Shown here one piece after another: positions 1-8,946 of a stretch of 32,041 bases of DNA. The position numbers and the translations under genes were made by a program. Source of the stretch: an uncultured Chlorobiaceae bacterium (GTDB taxonomy: Bacteria; Bacteroidota; Chlorobiia; Chlorobiales; Chlorobiaceae); the NCBI GenBank assembly GCA_903866255.1, contig CAIPMW010000116.1, positions 1 through 32,041 on the forward strand. The letters run 5' to 3'. A model generated the notes under the pieces. It did no database searches. It was given only the letters and a program-made list of their open reading frames with translations, and was not told the origin of the DNA. Positions within the stretch are counted from its first letter, which is position 1; the number at the start of each line of letters is the position of its first letter.

Positions 1-138
1 CGAGCTGGAGCTCGGCGTTCCCGGGTATAAGCTCAAAGATTGCAATACATCCTTACCGAATAACCTATAATTCATGGAATTAGAAACATTGCAGTGCTGT
101 TTGGCGCTTCCTCGTTATAATATTATCGGGAAATCAGG
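1..138. repeat. Left copy of terminal inverted repeat
   Basis: These bases match the reverse complement of 31904-32041 at 136 of 138 positions; the differences are at 93 and 105. The match stops sharply after base 138 (inner end AAATCAGG), where the flanks diverge, so this is probably a true element boundary. The inner end holds the perfect palindrome ATAATATTAT. A reading frame starts with ATG at 75-73 on the minus strand and runs open off the contig edge (25 codons, beginning MNYRLFGKDV), as expected if the repeat were the 5' end of an insertion element. I do not recognise this protein start. The outermost 14 bases form a small inverted repeat (CGAGCT, GG, AGCTCG). Confidence 0.9.
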
Positions 139-194
139 ATGCAAGCGATCCGTATCAGTTCTGCAACTGGTTCTGTAAAAGGAAGGAAAATAAC

Positions 195-228
195 ATAAGC
201 ACCATGGGCCAATGCTTTTGGTGCTTAT
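195..228 (-). terminator. Probable intrinsic terminator of the HU gene
   Basis: ATAAGCACCA at 195-204 pairs perfectly with TGGTGCTTAT at 219-228 (10 bp, 14-base loop). On the minus strand the hairpin is followed by a T-rich run (TTATTTTCC, about 193-185). It lies 40 bases past the stop of the minus-strand HU gene, which fits rho-independent termination. The stem is AT-rich, so efficiency is uncertain. Confidence 0.55.
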
Positions 229-267
229 AAGTAAAAGAGTATGAACCGCAATCCTTGTTGAGCTTCT

Positions 268-543
268 TTATCCCTCAACCTCATCTTTTAACGCCTTTCC
301 GGGTTTAAATTTGACAACTTTTTTGGCGGAAATCGAAATAACCTCACCAGTCTTGGGATTACGGCCCTGTCGTTCTGCCCTTTCAACAACAGAAAACGTA
401 CCAAACCCGACAAGCGCCACATCCTCTCCACTCTTCAAAGACTCAGAAACAACGGAAATAAAGGCTTTGAGAGCACGATCGGCATCAACTTTGGTCAGGT
501 TGGCCTGTTCGGCAATTTTTTCTACTAAAACAGTTTTTGACAT
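268..543 (-). CDS. HU/IHF-family DNA-binding protein
   Basis: This is a 91-residue histone-like protein that would bend and compact DNA as a dimer. The length is normal for HU. The sequence opens [16 protein letters not shown], and the arm region has the family signature GRNPKTGE followed by a basic stretch ([15 protein letters not shown]). The start is the ATG at 543, with no obvious Shine-Dalgarno ahead of it. The gene lies downstream of, and on the same strand as, the response regulator, but 279 bases separate them, so it probably has its own promoter. A hairpin (195-228) follows the stop. HU rather than IHF is favoured because nothing indicates a paired partner. Confidence 0.93.
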   Translation of the reverse strand: MSKTVLVEKIAEQANLTKVDADRALKAFISVVSESLKSGEDVALVGFGTFSVVERAERQGRNPKTGEVISISAKKVVKFKPGKALKDEVEG

Positions 544-606
544 AAAAGAGATGATTTAGATGGTTGAATAAACGTCCGATTCAAGCTGGTGTTGAAAACG
601 ACAATC

Positions 607-627
607 AGGTGCACGCATAATGCACCT
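607..627. other. Small perfect inverted repeat upstream of HU
   Basis: AGGTGCA (607-613) and TGCACCT (621-627) form a perfect 7-bp inverted repeat with a 7-base spacer. It lies in the 279-base gap between the response regulator stop and the HU start. It could be an operator for the HU promoter or a weak terminator for the regulator. No U-tract follows on the minus strand, so neither role is established. I see nothing else of note in 544-822. Confidence 0.3.
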
Positions 628-822
628 CTTCATATGATCAGAAGTTATCAGATGTTCGCCAAATGAGCTTGACTAATTTTCCATAAAAAACGCAATATTT
701 TCACCTTTTCCAAGCATATCCATTGAGTTCTGCCAGGAGAAAGCTCTGACGCTGCTCATCATAATCCCCTGCCTGTGCGTAAAACAGGACTTGATCATCT
801 CTCTCAATCGTTAGTTATCCTC

Positions 823-1509
823 TTATTCCTCAAGCTTGTAGCCAAGCCCCCTCACTGTTTTGATGATACTCCCCGTCTCTCCCAGCTTTTCACGGATTCT
901 CGTTATGTGCGTGTCGATGGTTCTTGTACTGATGTTTTTGTCGATATCCCATACGTCACTGAGCAGCAGCTCGCGTGACTGGGCCTCTCCCCTTCTTTTA
1001 AGAAGCGCAACAAGAAGTTTGAACTCCATCAGGGTAAGCACAAGCTCTCTGCCATCAAGAGTAGCAATGTGACGAGCGAGATCAATTTCAAGACCTGCGG
1101 TTTTAAGAATTTCCTGCATTTTACCCCCTTGACGGCGACCGCGTTTGAGAATTGCGCGGATCCGGAGGTTCAGCTCACGAAAACTGAACGGCTTGACGAC
1201 ATAGTCATCAATACCGAGTTCAAATCCGAGAATTCGGTCGATCTCCTCCCCTTTTGCGGTAACCATGATAATCGGAATATCCCTGTAAAGCTGATGCTGC
1301 CTGATTTGCCGACAGAGTTCAAACCCGTCTATCCCCGGCAGCATGATATCGAGCAGCACAAGATCAAAACTCTTTCGGGAAAGTTCTTTGAGAGCATCTT
1401 CAGCGCTTCCTGAAATATGGCATTTATACCCGGAACGATTGAGATTGTACTCCTCCAGAAGCGCAAGATCCTGGTCATCCTCGACAACAAGCAATATGGG
1501 ATCTGACAT
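823..1509 (-). CDS. phoB: PhoB-like OmpR-family response regulator
   Basis: This is a 228-residue two-component regulator. The receiver domain (about 1-120) has the acidic pair near D11/D12, the phospho-acceptor D54 in LVLLDIMLPG, T84 and K106 in DDYVVKPF. The winged-helix domain (about 135-228) has the typical ending TRTIDTHITRIREKLG...IKTVRGLGYKLE. It would bind direct-repeat sites when phosphorylated. No histidine kinase gene is nearby. Calling it PhoB is an inference from the phosphate genes around it and from the 11-bp-phased array about 125 bases upstream (1634-1672). Other OmpR-type regulators look alike, so the subfamily is less certain than the family. The start is the ATG at 1509, preceded by AAAGAG. 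Confidence 0.85.
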   Translation of the reverse strand: MSDPILLVVEDDQDLALLEEYNLNRSGYKCHISGSAEDALKELSRKSFDLVLLDIMLPGIDGFELCRQIRQHQLYRDIPIIMVTAKGEEIDRILGFELGIDDYVVKPFSFRELNLRIRAILKRGRRQGGKMQEILKTAGLEIDLARHIATLDGRELVLTLMEFKLLVALLKRRGEAQSRELLLSDVWDIDKNISTRTIDTHITRIREKLGETGSIIKTVRGLGYKLEE

Positions 1510-1832
1510 AACTATCTCTTTTAAAATTGGATACGATCAATTACAATCCATTCGAACAGGGCCATCGAATGTACATAAAATTCCGGGAACATCTTCTGAA
1601 AAGAGCCGCTGTCAACTCTCAGTCCAGTAATTTGTTGCAGTTTCTTAACATACATTTAACACACCCTATACAATTTTTGTTCCAGGTTTTCATATAAATA
1701 TAGAAAAACTCTTTTCATCCCTGTCAGCACTGTAAAAAAAGTTAGATTTTTATTCCAGAATGATGAAAAATAATAATATCCATTTTAATTAATGATATAA
1801 ACAATACGACTGAGTGTCGTTGTCCTTTTGGC
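1510..1832. other. Divergent intergenic region
   Basis: This 323-base AT-rich gap separates the minus-strand response regulator from the plus-strand gene at 1833. It holds the phased hexamer array at 1634-1672 and a TATAAA at 1693-1698 on the plus strand, exactly 20 bases beyond the array. I see no gene in it. Confidence 0.6.
1634..1672 (+). promoter_or_regulatory. Putative Pho box array (four half-sites)
   Basis: Four hexamers lie exactly 11 bp apart: GTTGCA (1634), TTAACA (1645), TTAACA (1656) and TATACA (1667). An 11-bp direct-repeat period is what PhoB/PhoP dimers recognise. A TATAAA at 1693-1698 would serve as a -10 for plus-strand transcription towards 1833. The same DNA lies about 125 bases upstream of the minus-strand response regulator, so it could also autoregulate that gene. 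The same pattern recurs before four other phosphate-related transcription units in the window. Binding is inferred from spacing and sequence only. Confidence 0.6.
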
Positions 1833-2696
1833 TTGGCGATCAACAAAAAAAAGCTTCAAACCTTTCAAATTATTGCGATCTTTATTATTGTTACAGGTTT
1901 CCAACCTTGGGAAAAAATTATGGGGATACTATTCAGTAAATGGCTCTATCACACCTATTATATAATGACCGAATATCTTTTCTCTTTCCAAGAGTTTCTT
2001 AAAGTCGTTCCTGGTCTCCTCATTTTTCCAATTTCCCTCTATCTTGGATTGCAAAAAATTGGCACAAAAGTAAGTGCAAGAATATCGTTTGGGAGTAATC
2101 CAATTTCACCCTTTTGCATAAGATATGTTGATCTGAGAAATATGAAGGATCGCACCATCGTCATCTACTCAATATTTGCATCTATCGATAATGATGAATA
2201 TTTATTAGAATTAAAAAAGTGTAACCCCCCTTTAATACTCAAGGCACATCAATCAATTGTTGCAGAGATTCCGCCCTATTCTTTTTTGCTTTTAGAGGGG
2301 AAAAGATTTGATCTTGATGATTCAATGATGAAAAAAACAACAATCTTTCTTGAGTTGGCACACAAGACCGTCAAATGCGATACATTAAATTATCATAAAC
2401 CTATAAGCAAGAAGCTGAGTAAGCATCGCATTTTACAAAATGTTACCAATAATTTTAATGGTATTATATACGATAAACATGCAGTGTATGCCATAACATA
2501 CGGATCAGAATTGCGAGTAAAAACTGCAATAATCAATGACGCAGGAATATTCAGTGGTGATTGGAATTTCCCTGTCTTACAAATCACTATGCAATCAATG
2601 CGGAGTAAAGAGGCAATTGAAGCTGAACTTAATGCTATGAATTTTAAAAATCAGGTGGACTGGTTTAAGGTCTATCTGCTTCGTGAGTATGCGTAA
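1833..2696 (+). CDS. Membrane-anchored protein of unknown function
   Basis: I cannot name a function for this 287-residue protein. The N-terminus has two hydrophobic segments (about 11-25 and 58-74), with the rest predicted soluble. After the second segment comes a beta-rich stretch beginning NPISPFCIRYVDLRNMKDRT, which resembles the middle of uncharacterised membrane-anchored proteins in other bacteria. The gene is clearly more AT-rich than its neighbours, suggesting transfer. The start chosen is TTG at 1833, because the first in-frame ATG (1920) would lose the first hydrophobic segment; this start is uncertain. A phased Pho-box-like array and a TATAAA lie upstream, hinting at phosphate control. 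It is probably transcribed apart from phoU, which starts 206 bases later. Confidence 0.7.
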   Translation: MAINKKKLQTFQIIAIFIIVTGFQPWEKIMGILFSKWLYHTYYIMTEYLFSFQEFLKVVPGLLIFPISLYLGLQKIGTKVSARISFGSNPISPFCIRYVDLRNMKDRTIVIYSIFASIDNDEYLLELKKCNPPLILKAHQSIVAEIPPYSFLLLEGKRFDLDDSMMKKTTIFLELAHKTVKCDTLNYHKPISKKLSKHRILQNVTNNFNGIIYDKHAVYAITYGSELRVKTAIINDAGIFSGDWNFPVLQITMQSMRSKEAIEAELNAMNFKNQVDWFKVYLLREYA

Positions 2697-2760
2697 CCAA
2701 TAATGGTGTGTATCGCCAGCAGGAATAGCCACTCCAAAGGAAGCCAAAATATGGCGAAAT

Positions 2761-2777
2761 GTTTCATACTTGTAACA
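2761..2777 (+). promoter_or_regulatory. Weak two-half-site Pho-box-like sequence before phoU
   Basis: GTTTCA (2761) and GTAACA (2772) are 11 bp apart, about 125 bases upstream of phoU. The hexamers at the next phased positions do not match, so this is much weaker than the arrays elsewhere. It may be chance. Confidence 0.25.
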
Positions 2778-2902
2778 CAACCCCCATTGCCTGTTAATGT
2801 TAAAGTCTGTAACTTGCGGTACATTTAAAAGTAAGTCACAGAAAAGTTGCACTCTACTCTATCCGATTTACCTGAAAATAACGATAAAAAAAATGTCATG
2901 TT

Positions 2903-3589
2903 ATGCCAGACCGGCCTGTTCATCTTCTTATAAAAGAACTCTCACAGATTCTTGTTCAACTCTCCGAAAAGGTTGTTGAAAATTTTCTTGCCGCCCTTCA
3001 TGCTGTTAAAGAGCATGATGAGCAGGGGGCATACCAAATCAGGATGGCAGAAAATAAGATCGACGTGGTTGAGGTAAATCTTGAGGAACGTTGTCTGGCA
3101 TTTCTTGCCACACAGCAGCCGGTAGCAAGGGATCTTCGGGCTATTGTCTCCATCATAAAGATCAATGATGATTTAAAACATATCGGAGCTTTGAGTCTGC
3201 ATATTATTGACCGTATACCGGCAATCAGCCCTGAGATGCTCGAATCGTTTGAATTTGAAAATATTGCCATACACGCTGGTGAGATGGTTAACAAGTCTAT
3301 TGAAGCCTTTATCGCCAAAGACCACATTCTTGCCGGGCGTGTCAGCGAAATGGATGAAGTTATTGATTCTATTCACCGGAAGGTGTTCAAAAGGGTTACC
3401 TCACTTATGAAATGCCCGAATTCGGATGTTGATGAGCTCATAGCAGCTTTGAGCATCTCAAGGTATATTGAGCGTATGGCTGATCATGCTGCCCGAATAG
3501 CCAATGAAGTAGTTTTTCTTGTAACAGGAGAAATTATAAGACATAAGGAATTGGCCTACGAGTACCTGATAACTTACTCTCATGATTGA
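2903..3589 (+). CDS. phoU: PhoU-family phosphate regulator (first copy)
   Basis: This 228-residue all-helical protein belongs to the PhoU family, which links the Pst transporter to the sensor kinase and restrains phosphate uptake. It has two similar three-helix halves. The first contains the characteristic ARDLRAIVSIIKINDDLKHIG, the second the matching YIERMADHAARIANEVVFLVTGE. It is cytosolic with no membrane segment. It lies just upstream of ppk1 (about 40 bases) and probably forms a transcription unit with ppk1 and the phosphoesterase. A second phoU (13794) ends the pst operon, so this copy may be tied more to polyphosphate metabolism; that is inference. The start is the ATG at 2903, without a clear Shine-Dalgarno. 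Confidence 0.92.
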   Translation: MPDRPVHLLIKELSQILVQLSEKVVENFLAALHAVKEHDEQGAYQIRMAENKIDVVEVNLEERCLAFLATQQPVARDLRAIVSIIKINDDLKHIGALSLHIIDRIPAISPEMLESFEFENIAIHAGEMVNKSIEAFIAKDHILAGRVSEMDEVIDSIHRKVFKRVTSLMKCPNSDVDELIAALSISRYIERMADHAARIANEVVFLVTGEIIRHKELAYEYLITYSHD

Positions 3590-3631
3590 GATTTACACAC
3601 CACAAAAAGATAGGATAATCTGGAATTTTTG

Positions 3632-5752
3632 ATGATTGTTATGAAGACAGAAGATGAGACTACCATAAATCGTCAGGCTCCTCAGAATTTTACTGACACA
3701 TCCCTCTATGTGAACAGGGAGCTAAGCTGGCTCAATTTCAATCAACGTGTGCTGGATGAGGCGCTTGATCATGACGCACATCCTCTCCTGGAACGGGTAA
3801 AATTCATCTCGATTTTCAGTTCTAACCTTGACGAATATTTTATGACCCGTGTTGCCGGGATTGAAGAGCAATATGAGGCCGGAATTCAGGAACGCACGAT
3901 TGATGGCTATACTCCTGCCGAACAGCTCGACAAGATTCGCACCTTGGTGCAGCAGCAACTCATCCAGAGAAACGAATGCTTTTATCACGATCTTCAGCCT
4001 GCGCTGCAACGAGAGGGTATAGAGTTCCTTCGTATCTCCGAACTCTCAACAACACAACAGAGGGCGTTAAGTCTCTATTTCCGCAAGGATATCTATCCAA
4101 TACTGACCCCGCTGGCTTTTGATACTGGCCATCCCTTTCCCTTTATGTCGAATCTTTCTCTCAACCTTGCCATTGAGCTGGAAGATGAAGAGAGCAAGCT
4201 ATTGAAATTTGCCCGCGTGAAGGTACCGGGCATTCTGCCAAGACTTCTGAGGCTGAACGATATCAAGGGCTTTCAGGTTGATAACGGAATTATCCGATAT
4301 ATCTGGATAGAAGATCTCATTGAGAGTAATCTTGCGCCCCTGTTTCCCAAAATGAGGATTGTACAATCGCACCTCTTCAGGCTGATTCGGAATGCTGATA
4401 TTGAAATTGAGGAGGATGAGGCTGGCGATCTGCTGAAAACCATCGAGCGGGGAATTCGGTCTCGCCGCTATGGAAGTGTTGTCCGGCTTGACATCACACC
4501 GGCTATGCCGCTTTATGTGAGAGTGCTACTCATTAAAAATCTTGGCGTCGCTCCCCGAAATGTCTATGAGATCAATGGAGCGCTTGGATTCGGCTGCCTC
4601 ATCGATCTCTTGAAAATAGAACGGCCAACACTTAAAGATGAACCTTTTGTGCCCTCGAATCGGATTGAAGAGGAATTTGGAGCGGATATTTTCAGAGCGA
4701 TACGCACGAAAGATCGCCTTCTCTACCACCCTTATGACTCATTTCAGCCTGTTGTCGATTTTATTCACCAGGCAGCTCTTGATCCTGATGTTCTCTCTAT
4801 AAAACAGACACTTTATAGAGTGGGAAGCAACTCCCCTATTGTCAAGGCCTTGATGAAAGCCGCCGAAGCTGGAAAACAGGCGGCTGTGCTGGTGGAACTC
4901 AAGGCCCGATTTGACGAAGGAAACAACATTTTATGGGCACGGGCACTTGAAGATGTCGGTGTCCATGTGGCTTACGGCCTGCCGGGAGTAAAAACCCACG
5001 CAAAGCTTACCCTGATTGTGCGCCGTGAACAGCAGAAGCTGAAGCGGTATCTCCATCTTGGCACGGGCAACTATAACCCCTCAACGGGCAAGCTCTATAC
5101 CGATTACAGTTTGTTCACCACCAACGAACAGCTTGCCAACGATGTTGCAGAGGTTTTCAACGCTTTAACCGGCTATTCAAAACATACTGCATACAGAAAA
5201 CTGCTTGTCTCACCAATCAACACTCGCCTGAGGATTATTGAGATGGTTGAGCGTGAGGCCAAATGGAGTCGACAGGAAAAAAGCGGAAGAATAATCATGA
5301 AAATGAACTCTCTCGTTGATCCAAAAACCATCCGCGCACTCTACAGCGCATCTTGTGAAGGGGTGAAAATCGACCTTATTGTACGGGGAATATGCTGCCT
5401 GAAACCGGGCATTCCCGGGGTGAGCGACAACATTCGGGTGATCAGCGTCATCGGGCGTTTTCTTGAACACAGCAGAGCGTACTACTTTTATAACGGAGGA
5501 AAAGAGGAGCTTTATCTTGGCAGTGCTGATATGATGCCGAGAAATCTTGATGATCGGATTGAAACACTTTTTCCGGTGCTCGACAAAGCACTGATAAAAA
5601 TTGTTCTGTCAGATGTTGAACTCCTTTTGAGCGATAATGTCAAGGCATGGCAGATGAATGATCTGGGCGCATACTCAAAAATTAATAATGACTCCCCGCC
5701 AGTAAACAGTCAGGCTCTTTTTCTTAAGCGATCCGCTCTAAAGAAATTTTGA
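3632..5752 (+). CDS. ppk1: Polyphosphate kinase 1
   Basis: This enzyme of about 706 residues reversibly transfers the gamma phosphate of ATP to inorganic polyphosphate. Its length is normal for Ppk1. The N-terminal domain begins with the hallmark [17 protein letters not shown]. The catalytic core has the segment VKTHAKL, whose His (near residue 456) matches the autophosphorylated His of E. coli Ppk, and LEHSRAYYF with the second essential His (near 613). HLGTGNYNP lies between them. The start could be the TTG at 3629, or the ATGs at 3632 or 3641; GGAA shortly upstream favours 3632. The stop overlaps a possible TTG start of the next gene, so the two are probably co-transcribed and perhaps translationally coupled. 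Confidence 0.96.
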   Translation: MIVMKTEDETTINRQAPQNFTDTSLYVNRELSWLNFNQRVLDEALDHDAHPLLERVKFISIFSSNLDEYFMTRVAGIEEQYEAGIQERTIDGYTPAEQLDKIRTLVQQQLIQRNECFYHDLQPALQREGIEFLRISELSTTQQRALSLYFRKDIYPILTPLAFDTGHPFPFMSNLSLNLAIELEDEESKLLKFARVKVPGILPRLLRLNDIKGFQVDNGIIRYIWIEDLIESNLAPLFPKMRIVQSHLFRLIRNADIEIEEDEAGDLLKTIERGIRSRRYGSVVRLDITPAMPLYVRVLLIKNLGVAPRNVYEINGALGFGCLIDLLKIERPTLKDEPFVPSNRIEEEFGADIFRAIRTKDRLLYHPYDSFQPVVDFIHQAALDPDVLSIKQTLYRVGSNSPIVKALMKAAEAGKQAAVLVELKARFDEGNNILWARALEDVGVHVAYGLPGVKTHAKLTLIVRREQQKLKRYLHLGTGNYNPSTGKLYTDYSLFTTNEQLANDVAEVFNALTGYSKHTAYRKLLVSPINTRLRIIEMVEREAKWSRQEKSGRIIMKMNSLVDPKTIRALYSASCEGVKIDLIVRGICCLKPGIPGVSDNIRVISVIGRFLEHSRAYYFYNGGKEELYLGSADMMPRNLDDRIETLFPVLDKALIKIVLSDVELLLSDNVKAWQMNDLGAYSKINNDSPPVNSQALFLKRSALKKF

Positions 5753-5763
5753 AATATTCGCTC

Positions 5764-6882
5764 ATGCATAGACTCTCAAACAGCGCGTTCTGCTTTGGAA
5801 ATAACCTGATGTGGCTGCATAAACGAAAGCACCCCTCTCTTGAACGCCTGCTTGATACCGCCAAAACGGTTACTCTTGATCACTCCTCAAAAGTTCTTGT
5901 CCTCAGCGATCTGCATATGGGCAATGGTGGTCGGCTCGATGAGTTCCGAAGGAATGCCGAACTGGTAAAAAGTATACTCGAACGTTATTATCGCCCTCAA
6001 CAATATAGTCTCGTACTGAATGGTGATATTGAAGAGTTGCTGAAGTTTCCACTGCAAAGCATTGAGTCGCAATGGAGAGATTTTTATAATCTGTTTAAGA
6101 CATTCGAGCAGAACGGCTTTTTCTGGAAAACCTGTGGAAACCATGATGCACCGTTGCTTCATGAGAAAAATTACAGGCTTGCATCATCACTGGCAGAATC
6201 AGTGAAATTCAAGTATGGCGAGGAGACTCTCCTGCTTTTTCACGGTCATCAGGCATCGGTGTTTATGTGGGAGACATTTCCTGTTGTCAGCCGTGCAGCA
6301 ATCTTTTTTCTCCGCTACATTGCCAAGCCTGCAGGTATCAAGAACTTTTCAGTCGCCCACAACAGCCGACGACGGTTCGCGGTTGAAAAATCGATTTATG
6401 AGTTTTCCAACCAGGCAAAAATTGTCTCCATCATAGGCCATACTCATCGTCCCCTGTTTGAATCTCTTTCCAAAGTCGATTATCTGAACTACAAGATCGA
6501 AGATCTTTGCCGGATGTATCCTGCGGCTAAAGGCGAACATCGAACAGCAATCAAGGAGCAGATGGAGTCAATCAAAATCGAACTTGCCGCCTGCTACAGG
6601 AAAGGAAAAAAAATCGGTCTCCGCAGTGGCATTTATCACAACCTCACTATCCCAAGTCTCTTCAACTCCGGTTGCGCTATCGGAAAACGTGGCATCACAG
6701 CCCTTGAAATCGGGGGAAACACCATAAGGCTTGTCGGCTGGTATAATGGCAAAGAGAGTCAAAAATTCGAGAGTGACCGGGATAATCGGCCAATGGAGCT
6801 CAGCTCAACTGGCTTTTCCAGGATTGTTCTGAATGAAGACTCTCTTGACTATGTTTTTTCCCGTCTTCATCTGCTGGCCTGA
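5764..6882 (+). CDS. Calcineurin-like metallophosphoesterase
   Basis: This is a binuclear-metal phosphoesterase of about 372 residues. All family motifs are visible in order: SDLHMG (D-x-H), NGDIEE (GD), GNHDAP (GNHD), then HGH and GHTHRP (GH-x-H). No signal peptide is evident, so it is probably cytosolic. The substrate is unknown. The gene directly follows ppk1 and overlaps it by four bases if the TTG at 5749 is used. That placement suggests a role near polyphosphate or nucleotide metabolism, but this is inference only. The ATG at 5764 is chosen; 5749 (TTG) and 5809 (ATG preceded by GGA) are alternatives. The C-terminal part after about residue 250 matches no domain I recognise. Confidence 0.88.
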   Translation: MHRLSNSAFCFGNNLMWLHKRKHPSLERLLDTAKTVTLDHSSKVLVLSDLHMGNGGRLDEFRRNAELVKSILERYYRPQQYSLVLNGDIEELLKFPLQSIESQWRDFYNLFKTFEQNGFFWKTCGNHDAPLLHEKNYRLASSLAESVKFKYGEETLLLFHGHQASVFMWETFPVVSRAAIFFLRYIAKPAGIKNFSVAHNSRRRFAVEKSIYEFSNQAKIVSIIGHTHRPLFESLSKVDYLNYKIEDLCRMYPAAKGEHRTAIKEQMESIKIELAACYRKGKKIGLRSGIYHNLTIPSLFNSGCAIGKRGITALEIGGNTIRLVGWYNGKESQKFESDRDNRPMELSSTGFSRIVLNEDSLDYVFSRLHLLA

Positions 6883-7202
6883 AAGTCAAAGCTTCTCTAT
6901 TAAATGGCCAGGGCAGAAAGCGAAACTGATGACCTGCTCTTATAAGCCACCTTTGTCTTGTTCTTTTTCAGTTTACACTTCTCAGAAACAATAATCCGAT
7001 TCTTAACAAAGATGTAACATTGGGCATATTTTAAAGGGTCAAGTATTGTTGTATCATCAAGTATGCAAGAATTAATAGCAACAGCAATTTTTGAGTCGCT
7101 CTCATCGGGTGTGAGGGATGCTTTATTTCTTTACTCGCTTAATACTTTGAAACTGTTTTTCATTTAACCATTCATTATAACCCTAAAGGGAGTATACAAA
7201 AC
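6883..7202. other. Intergenic region carrying the predicted pst promoter
   Basis: These 320 bases contain no convincing gene. They hold a two-to-three half-site Pho-box-like array (6992-7019), a nearby TATTTT (7027-7032), and a strong Shine-Dalgarno (AAGGGAG) 11 bases before the pstS-like start. The leader from the array to the start codon is about 180 bases. Confidence 0.6.
6992..7019 (+). promoter_or_regulatory. Putative Pho box of the pst operon
   Basis: TTAACA (7003-7008) and GTAACA (7014-7019) are phased by 11 bp, with a poorer third match TAATCC at 6992. TATTTT at 7027-7032 could act as a -10. The array is oriented towards the pst operon, as expected for PhoB activation. The match is weaker than at 15768 or 23448. 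Confidence 0.55.
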
Positions 7203-8183
7203 ATGATTCACAAAAAAATTATAGCCGCACTTGTTTTCGTTGCTGCTTCATTACTCAGTCAGAGTGCATTCTCTGCAGCCGTTCCGGTTGATCCGAAATT
7301 GCCGACTTATCAGAAAGCAAGCGGAGTTTCCGGCAACTTTACCAGTATTGGCTCCGATACCCTGAACAATCTGATGACGCTATGGGCCGAAGAGTTCAAG
7401 CGAGCCTACCCGAATGTCAACATTCAGATTCAGGGGGCCGGTTCAGCAACTGCACCTCCTGCACTGGCCGAAGGTACTTCAAACTTTGGTCCTATGAGCC
7501 GCGTGATGAACGACAAGGAAATCGAAGCGTTCGAGCGTAAACATGGTTATAAACCAACCGCTGTTCCAGTAGCAATGGACGCTCTGGCAATTTACGTTAA
7601 TAAGGATAACCCAGTCAAAGGCTTGACCCTGACGCAGGTCGATGCGATTTTTTCATCCACACGTAAATCAGGCGCATCATCCGACATCACTCTATGGGGT
7701 CAAGTTGGTTTGACCGGTCAGTGGAGTAATCGTGCCATTTCGCTTTATGGCCGTAATTCCGTCTCGGGTACTTATGGCTACTTCAAGGAGCATGCTCTCA
7801 GTAAAGGTGATATGAAAAAAACCGTTGCCGAACAGCCAGGATCAGCATCAGTGGTTCAGAGTGTAACAGGTCAGTTGAACGCAATCGGCTACTCTGGAAT
7901 CGGTTACAAGACCTCAGGTGTTCGCGCAGTACCGCTCGCCAAAAAAGATGGAACGCCCTATGTTGAGGCAGATGCAAAACACGCTCTTGATGGCACTTAT
8001 CCGCTTGCCCGCATCCTGTACGTTTATGTGAACAAAAAACCAAATCAGCCATTGCGCCCTCTGGAACGTGAATTCTTCAAGATGGTCCTCTCCAAACAGG
8101 GTCAGACTGTTGTTGTAAAAGATGGCTTTGTTCCCCTTCCATCAAAATTGGCAGCAAAAGCATTGGCTGAAATCCTGAAATAA
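7203..8183 (+). CDS. pstS: PstS-family phosphate-binding protein of the pst operon
   Basis: This is a 326-residue periplasmic substrate-binding protein. A signal peptide ([20 protein letters not shown]..., cleavage near AFSA) is followed by the PstS-like core. GSDTLNNL and [23 protein letters not shown] are in the phosphate-loop positions, and [17 protein letters not shown] contributes the second lobe. It would deliver phosphate to the PstCA permease. It is only distantly similar to the other binding protein in the window (24900). A strong Shine-Dalgarno (AAGGGAG) precedes the ATG, unlike the pigment genes here, supporting a foreign origin for this operon. It is the first gene of the pst operon. 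Confidence 0.9.
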   Translation: MIHKKIIAALVFVAASLLSQSAFSAAVPVDPKLPTYQKASGVSGNFTSIGSDTLNNLMTLWAEEFKRAYPNVNIQIQGAGSATAPPALAEGTSNFGPMSRVMNDKEIEAFERKHGYKPTAVPVAMDALAIYVNKDNPVKGLTLTQVDAIFSSTRKSGASSDITLWGQVGLTGQWSNRAISLYGRNSVSGTYGYFKEHALSKGDMKKTVAEQPGSASVVQSVTGQLNAIGYSGIGYKTSGVRAVPLAKKDGTPYVEADAKHALDGTYPLARILYVYVNKKPNQPLRPLEREFFKMVLSKQGQTVVVKDGFVPLPSKLAAKALAEILK

Positions 8184-8262
8184 ACCTCTTCATGCTCATT
8201 AACGCATTGGGTTCCGGTCACGTATTGGACGGAATCCATGCCCCTTAAAACAAAGGAATTTT

Positions 8263-8859
8263 ATGCAAAACAAACACCTTCTCATCACCTCGCTGGTCGT
8301 TGCCATGGGTTTTGGTGGTCCGATGGCAAATTCCGAAGCGCAGGATGCTGTTCCGCAAAATGCAACTCCTGTTGTTGCGGCTGAAAAAAAAGAGGTTCCT
8401 GAACAGAATTTCTATATGACATTTTTGGACAAGAGAGTCTACGTTTTGGGCGATTTCAACTTACAGAAGCTTTTTGCAGAGACGAAAGAGGTGGCCCTGA
8501 GGCGCACTCGTATCAGCGAAGGCCCTGATGGCGCAACGCTTGTTTTTGGCATGACCAAGGATGATGTCAAACGTGGTGGACCTACTGATGCCGAGTTGCT
8601 GTACGATGGCAAGCTACAACCTGCCGGTTCGTTCTACGGTGAAGTCTTCAAAAATGGTCGATACTATGTTTTTGTGACATGGGCTGATATGCATGCTTAT
8701 CTCAAGCAGGGTGACGTTTCGCTGACCTTTACCGAGATTGGTGCCGGGCCGAAAGGTGAAACCGTGATCTATGCTCTCAACAAGGAATCAGCAAAATCAG
8801 GCAAGCCGGTTGCCGCAATTGAGCGTTTTCATAACCAGCATTCCGCCAGTGCAAAATAA
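8263..8859 (+). CDS. Periplasmic protein of unknown function in the pst operon
   Basis: This 198-residue protein has an N-terminal signal peptide (MQNKHLLITSLVVAMGFGG..., probable cleavage before QDAV) and no other membrane segment. The mature part is mixed alpha/beta (for example FYMTFLDKRVYVLGDFNLQKLF and GRYYVFVTWADMHAYL). I do not recognise a domain. Lying between the binding protein and pstC, with a good Shine-Dalgarno (AAAGGAA), it is likely an accessory factor for phosphate capture or transporter docking; this is inferred from position only. A strong terminator hairpin follows its stop, so it is probably made in larger amounts than the permease. Confidence 0.8.
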   Translation: MQNKHLLITSLVVAMGFGGPMANSEAQDAVPQNATPVVAAEKKEVPEQNFYMTFLDKRVYVLGDFNLQKLFAETKEVALRRTRISEGPDGATLVFGMTKDDVKRGGPTDAELLYDGKLQPAGSFYGEVFKNGRYYVFVTWADMHAYLKQGDVSLTFTEIGAGPKGETVIYALNKESAKSGKPVAAIERFHNQHSASAK

Positions 8860-8875
8860 GAGGAACAAAGAGTAT

Positions 8876-8907
8876 CCGGGTCAGACGGCACTGTTGACCC
8901 GGTTTTT
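8876..8907 (+). terminator. Intrinsic terminator/attenuator inside the pst operon
   Basis: CCGGGTCA (8876-8883) pairs perfectly with TGACCCGG (8895-8902), and five T follow (8903-8907). This is a classic rho-independent terminator placed between the periplasmic genes and pstC. Partial read-through would give high levels of binding protein and lower levels of permease. Confidence 0.75.
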
Positions 8908-8946
8908 ATAATCATTGTATTATCGACCAAGTGACTGGCCTGCATT

